This document shows positions 9,104-12,460 of a stretch of DNA of 12,460 nucleotides, in pieces. Origin of the DNA: Bacteroidales bacterium (GTDB lineage: Bacteria > Bacteroidota > Bacteroidia > Bacteroidales > WCHB1-69). Made by a program: the position numbers and the translations under genes. The number at the start of each line of letters is the position of its first letter. Position 1 is the first letter of the stretch. The stretch lies in contig JAFZUH010000041.1 in the NCBI GenBank assembly GCA_017618435.1, positions 1-12,460 on the forward strand. The letters are read 5' to 3'. The notes under the pieces are model-generated. The model searched no databases. It was not told the DNA's origin and saw nothing but the letters and a program-made list of their open reading frames with translations.

Positions 9104-11923
9104 ATGGCTCACAAAAAATTAAAGAAAGCGTTTGCTATTAGTGGTATAGTTGTTGTCGTTTTATTGGCATTGTTGATTATTATTCCCACTTTTTTCCAAA
9201 AACAGATTGTCAATTTGGCGTTAAAAGAGGCGAATGAACGGCTGAATGCCAAATTTTCTTTGGAAGATTTCAGATTGACGATGTTCCGCACTTTTCCCAA
9301 TCCGACAGTAAAATTGGAAAAAGTTTGTGCCGAACTCAAAGGTGATTTTGAAGGGGATACCCTGCTGACAGCGGATAAGATATTTGTCAGCATAGATTTG
9401 TTCAGTTTTTTCTCCGATGTTTATAAAATCAATACGGTAACAATTGACGGATTAACGGCTAATTTGGTTGTCGATACCAACGGTAACGGCAATTGGAATA
9501 TTCTGCCGCCCGATACCGTTGAGTCAGAGCCTTCATCGTTCGCCTTGAATATGGACAATATCCACTTGAAAGATATAGACATATTTTATTCCGATTACCA
9601 GTCGAATATGTTTGCAAGCGTGGAGAATTTGGAGTTTTCGCTCAAAGGAGACCTTTCAAGCGAGGCTACGGATTTGAAAACGGCATTGTCCTCCGACAAA
9701 GTGAACTTTAAAATGGACGGTATCAATTTTGTCAATGATGTCGAATTGGGTTTGAAAGCACACATCAATGCGGATTTTCAAAATAACAAATATACCATTG
9801 GCGACAATGAGATTAAAATAAATGCTTTGATTTTGCAATTGGAGGGTTGGCTTGCCCTTTTGGACAACAACGATATGGATATGGACATCAGATTGACGAT
9901 GCCCCAAAACAATTTCAAAAATCTTCTCTCGCTTGTTCCCGCCATATACAAGAAAGATTTTAACACCATAAAAGTAACGGGCAACGTTGCTCTTTCGGCA
10001 TTTGCCAAGGGTGTTTATACTGAGAACAGTTATCCTGCTTTTGGGGCGGAGTTGAATGTGGGCAATGCTTCGTTCCAATATCCTGCTTTGCCTGAAAAAG
10101 TAGAGAATATCAATATTGCAGCCAAGGTAAGCAATGCCGGAGGCAGTCTTAACAATACGATTATAAATGTGAACAAATTGCATTTGGAGATGCTCAGAAA
10201 TCCGTTTGACCTTACCGCACGTGTTTCCACCCCGATGACAGACCCCAATGTAAGTCTGACTTTGAACGGCAAAGTCAATTTGGGGGACATCAAAAAGGTG
10301 TATCCTTTGGAAGAGGGGATAGATTTGCAAGGTATATTCACGGCTAATTTGGCCATCAAAGGTCTGGTGTCTTATATCGAGAAAGAAGAATATCAAAAAT
10401 TTCAGGCTTCGGGCAGTTTGAATATCAAAAATGTTGTCTTGAAACAAAACAAAGTGGAATTGAATAACGATATTGCCATCTCGGAAGTGCAACTCGATTT
10501 TACGCCTGCCTATGCCACTTTGTCTAAATTTGATGCCAATGTCGGCAGAAACGATGTTCATATTAATGGTAAAATAGAAAATTACATTCCTTTTGTTTTC
10601 AGCGATGGAACTCTGAAGGGCAATGTGCAGATTGCTTCAAATTATCTTAACATAAACGATTTGTACACTTCTTCACAAGAGGCGACTACGGCAGAAGAAG
10701 AGTCGGAAATGGCTTTGATTGTCCTGCCCGAAAATTTTGATATTCGTGCTAAGGCGACTATAGGGGAACTCGTTTACGACAGAATAGACATGAAAAAAGC
10801 CCTTGTCGCCTGTCAGTTGAAAGACAAAAAATTGACCATATCCGACTTGAAGGCCAACTTGTTTGCCGGCAGTATCGGCATCAACGGCTCCTATTATACG
10901 CCCAATGCCTTGCGGGGCGATGCTGATGTGAATATTGACATTAAGAATATTTCCACCAAAGAATTGTGCCAATCGTTTACGATGTTTGATAGGTTTATGC
11001 CCGTTTTGTCCAATTTGGACAGCCGCGTTTCGGTGAAATTGGATTGTGAAACCGCATTGAACGAAACGATGTCTCCAGATTACAATACCATTAACTCTCA
11101 AGGAAGACTCACTTTGACCGATATTGACCTCAAGGGCTTGGATGTGGTCAATCAGGTGATAGAACAGATTAAGATGGATAAACTGAAAACTATTAGGATA
11201 AAAGATTTGTTGGTAACATATACCATCAAAGAAGGGCAGTTGCAAACCAAACCTTTCGGTTTTAATGTAGATAAGGCCAAAGTGAACGTGGAGGCCGGCA
11301 GTGTGGGCTTGGACAAATCGTTGCATTATACCGCTGTGGTTAGTTTGCCGACTTCAATTATGGGCAATCAGGCCATAGGTTTTGCCCAAAATCTGATAGA
11401 CCAAGTCAATGCCAAAGGGGCTTCTTGGTCGTTGGGCAATACGGTTGATTTTGCCGTCAGCGTGGGCGGAACGATGACAAAACCGAAAGTTACAGTTGGC
11501 TTGAACAAGGCACGTTCAATGAAAGAATTGTCCGAACAGATAACCGAAAAGGTGGAAGAAGTGAAACAACAGGTGGTTGAACAAGCCAAAGCAACGGTAA
11601 ACAAAGCCTTGGAAGAAGCCCAAGCACAAGCCGACAAACTGGTGGCTGCTGCCCAACAACAGGCCGATGCTTTGATAAAAGCACAAAAAGCCGCTAATGA
11701 AAAAATTCTTGCCGAAGCCAAAAGTCAAGCCGATAAGATGGTGGCTGAAGCCAAAAATCCATTAGAAAAAATTGCCAAACAAAAAGCCGCTGACCTCGTT
11801 TTGCAAAAAGCACAGCAAACAGCCGATGAGCAAACGGCGGCAACGCAAAAAAAAGCCGACCAGTTGATTGCTGACGCCAAAGCAAAAGGAACCGAACTCA
11901 TCAACAAAGCAAAAGCCAATTGA
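9104..11923 (+). CDS. AsmA-family envelope protein with C-terminal hendecad-repeat tail
   Basis: This is a 939-residue AsmA-like protein. The family consists of inner-membrane-anchored periplasmic proteins related to bridge-like lipid carriers, implicated in outer-membrane lipid homeostasis; the exact role of this member is unknown. A short Lys-rich N-terminus precedes one membrane helix (about 10-30), followed by the AsmA start pattern: an amphipathic helix, then KFSLEDFRLTMFRTFPNPTVKLEKV and repeated short beta-strand motifs such as ADKIFVSIDLFSF. Beta-rich, mostly Asp/Asn-bearing sequence runs to about residue 800, closing with VDFAVSVGGTMTKPKVTVGL, typical of the AsmA C-terminal region. 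Residues 802-939 are a highly charged Ala/Lys/Gln helix with 11-residue periodicity. The ATG at 9104 lies in an A-rich leader without a Shine-Dalgarno sequence. The gene has its own promoter and is closed by a hairpin in a repeat element. Its placement behind sprA suggests shared envelope biology, not proven function in secretion. Confidence 0.9.
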   Translation: MAHKKLKKAFAISGIVVVVLLALLIIIPTFFQKQIVNLALKEANERLNAKFSLEDFRLTMFRTFPNPTVKLEKVCAELKGDFEGDTLLTADKIFVSIDLFSFFSDVYKINTVTIDGLTANLVVDTNGNGNWNILPPDTVESEPSSFALNMDNIHLKDIDIFYSDYQSNMFASVENLEFSLKGDLSSEATDLKTALSSDKVNFKMDGINFVNDVELGLKAHINADFQNNKYTIGDNEIKINALILQLEGWLALLDNNDMDMDIRLTMPQNNFKNLLSLVPAIYKKDFNTIKVTGNVALSAFAKGVYTENSYPAFGAELNVGNASFQYPALPEKVENINIAAKVSNAGGSLNNTIINVNKLHLEMLRNPFDLTARVSTPMTDPNVSLTLNGKVNLGDIKKVYPLEEGIDLQGIFTANLAIKGLVSYIEKEEYQKFQASGSLNIKNVVLKQNKVELNNDIAISEVQLDFTPAYATLSKFDANVGRNDVHINGKIENYIPFVFSDGTLKGNVQIASNYLNINDLYTSSQEATTAEEESEMALIVLPENFDIRAKATIGELVYDRIDMKKALVACQLKDKKLTISDLKANLFAGSIGINGSYYTPNALRGDADVNIDIKNISTKELCQSFTMFDRFMPVLSNLDSRVSVKLDCETALNETMSPDYNTINSQGRLTLTDIDLKGLDVVNQVIEQIKMDKLKTIRIKDLLVTYTIKEGQLQTKPFGFNVDKAKVNVEAGSVGLDKSLHYTAVVSLPTSIMGNQAIGFAQNLIDQVNAKGASWSLGNTVDFAVSVGGTMTKPKVTVGLNKARSMKELSEQITEKVEEVKQQVVEQAKATVNKALEEAQAQADKLVAAAQQQADALIKAQKAANEKILAEAKSQADKMVAEAKNPLEKIAKQKAADLVLQKAQQTADEQTAATQKKADQLIADAKAKGTELINKAKAN

Positions 11924-11924
11924 T

Positions 11925-12020
11925 AAATTTTCCTCACCCCCGCCCCCTCTCCACATTGGAGAGGGGAGGGCTCGTTTTTCGATATATATTTTTTTGTAGG
12001 GATGTCGTATTACGGCAGCC
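11925..12020 (+). repeat. Composite palindromic intergenic repeat, copy 1
   Basis: The unit starts with AAATTTTCCTCACCC (identical for 15 bp to copy 2 at 12344). A GC-rich hairpin follows (10-bp stem 11944-11953 with 11957-11966, loop CAT), then an AT-rich spacer, TTGTAGGGA (11994-12002, also in copy 2) and a small near-palindrome TGTCGTA/TACGGCA (12003-12017). Layout and orientation of these flanking blocks are the same as in copy 2, 419 bp downstream. Such hairpin-rich intergenic units are common in Bacteroidota genomes; mobility is inferred, not shown. The unit begins one base after the asmA stop codon. Confidence 0.8.
11944..11979 (+). terminator. Probable terminator of the AsmA-family gene, formed by repeat copy 1
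   Basis: A perfect 10-bp stem (CCCCTCTCCA with TGGAGAGGGG, 3-base loop) lies 20 bp past the stop codon. Five T residues follow at 11975-11979, eight bases beyond the stem. The gap before the T run makes this less canonical than the terminator at 981, but two further C-G pairs can form beyond a small internal loop and shorten it. Confidence 0.55.
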
Positions 12021-12056
12021 GTTGTTTTGTTTTTTTATTTCTCATTCAAAAAAAGT

Positions 12057-12255
12057 GCGGGTTAGAGTTATTTTCGTAAAAAATGTGAAACTTGGAGCGG
12101 GAAAAACTGCATGGAAAAATGGGCGGGCAAGTTAAGGAGTCCGAATTTTTGAAAAATTATCTCTGCCACATAAATCAACCTAACCTATAAAACAAATAAT
12201 GGGTTTGCAGTTTTAGCGAGAAGTTTCCCCATTTTTAGAAAATGTTTCTATCCGC
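12057..12255. repeat. Long imperfect inverted repeat
   Basis: The left arm at 12057-12111 and the reverse complement of the right arm at 12206-12255 align over about 50-55 bases with small gaps. Shared blocks in order are GCGG, TAGA, ATTTTC, TAAAAA, AAACTT and AAAACTGCA, roughly 38 identical positions. The 94-base interval between the arms contains a perfect dyad AATTTTT-G-AAAAATT (12144-12158). The structure could be two oppositely oriented copies of one short repeat, the ends of a degenerate MITE-like element, or the stem of a structured transcript. No coding content is visible. Confidence 0.65.
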
Positions 12256-12271
12256 GAAACCTTTTCTTTGC

Positions 12272-12304
12272 AACACTTTCTTTGGGGTTATCAAAGAAAG
12301 TGTT
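12272..12304. repeat. Perfect 12-bp hairpin
   Basis: AACACTTTCTTT at 12272-12283 and AAAGAAAGTGTT at 12293-12304 are exact reverse complements, separated by a 9-base loop. An additional outer pairing, AATGTTTC (12241-12248) with GAAACATT (12314-12321), nests around it. No T run follows on the + strand, so it does not look like a standard terminator. It follows the right arm of the inverted repeat and may belong to the same element. Confidence 0.75.
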
Positions 12305-12343
12305 ATAAAATCGGAAACATTCTAAATCGCATTTTTTCAGGTG

Positions 12344-12430
12344 AAATTTTCCTCACCCACAACCTCTCTCCAATGTGGAGAGGGGAGCATTTTGAAAATA
12401 ATATATTGTAGGGACGAACGCAGTACGTCC
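12344..12430 (+). repeat. Composite palindromic intergenic repeat, copy 2
   Basis: Like copy 1, it opens with AAATTTTCCTCACCC, then forms a 10-bp hairpin with one T-G wobble (12363-12372 with 12376-12385, loop ATG). An AT-rich spacer leads to TTGTAGGGA (12406-12414) and a small dyad GGACG/CGTCC (12412-12416 and 12426-12430). The hairpin core around the loop reads CCAATGTGG, the reverse complement of CCACATTGG in copy 1, although the flanks keep the same orientation. No T tract follows this hairpin. Confidence 0.8.
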
Positions 12431-12460
12431 GAATAAAAACTTTGCCCCTGTGGGTACGGC

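Larger units (their letters stand above)
11924..12460. other. Gene-free, repeat-rich intergenic region
   Basis: No reading frame here has the composition or motifs of a real protein. The stretch holds two copies of a composite hairpin element at its two ends, a long imperfect inverted repeat and a perfect 12-bp hairpin between them, and several A/T homopolymer runs. No tRNA, rRNA or known riboswitch fold was recognised. The region may continue past the window edge. Confidence 0.75.

Noticed and set aside
9656..10561. 301-codon minus-strand open frame inside the AsmA-family gene
   Set aside because: It is antisense to a well-supported gene, has no recognisable domain and a composition typical of reversed beta-rich coding sequence.
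11920..12135. 71-codon + strand frame starting at the end of the AsmA gene
   Set aside because: Its N-terminal half is just translation of the composite repeat (the PHPRPLSTLERG type of false product) and the remainder translates A/T-rich inverted-repeat sequence; no domain, start context or conservation signal is visible.
11925..12430. Possible CRISPR array
   Set aside because: Only two diverged copies of the repeat 419 bp apart, no regular spacers and no cas genes.
1..12460. Transposon, phage or defence island
   Set aside because: No transposase, integrase, tRNA or defence-type gene is present; all complete genes are core chromosomal functions and the only mobile-looking DNA is the short non-coding repeats at the right end.

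Overview
This window comes from a member of the Bacteroidota, probably a Bacteroidales-like lineage. The evidence is a type IX secretion system (T9SS) cargo C-terminal domain, a full-length SprA/Sov translocon gene, AT-rich leaders without clear Shine-Dalgarno sequences, and a TAnnTTTG-type -7 promoter element. I cannot assign a genus from the sequence alone.

All four genes lie on the + strand. (1) 3-956 is the 3' part of a T9SS cargo protein, cut by the window edge and closed by a clear rho-independent terminator. (2) 1074-1664 is ruvA, the Holliday-junction-binding subunit of RuvAB. (3) 1667-9016 is sprA (sov in Porphyromonas), the giant outer-membrane translocon of the T9SS. It starts two bases after the ruvA stop, apparently at a TTG codon, so the two genes are probably cotranscribed and perhaps translationally coupled. 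(4) After an 87-bp gap holding a good Bacteroidota promoter, 9104-11923 encodes an AsmA-family envelope protein with a long C-terminal helical tail built of 11-residue repeats.

The last ~540 bp (11924-12460) carry no convincing gene but are dense in repeat structure. Two diverged copies of a composite element (GC-rich hairpin, AT-rich spacer, TTGTAGGGA plus a small palindrome) bracket a long imperfect inverted repeat (arms of about 50-55 bp) and a perfect 12-bp hairpin. The hairpin cores of the two composite copies are in opposite orientation although their flanks are in the same orientation. The first copy begins directly behind the asmA stop and probably also acts as its terminator.

The three complete genes are core functions: recombination, secretion across the outer membrane and envelope maintenance. 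The cargo gene and sprA are functionally linked, since the cargo's sorting domain marks it for export through the SprA channel. I see no sign of a wholly new multi-gene system. The least explained material is the repeat cluster at the right end.
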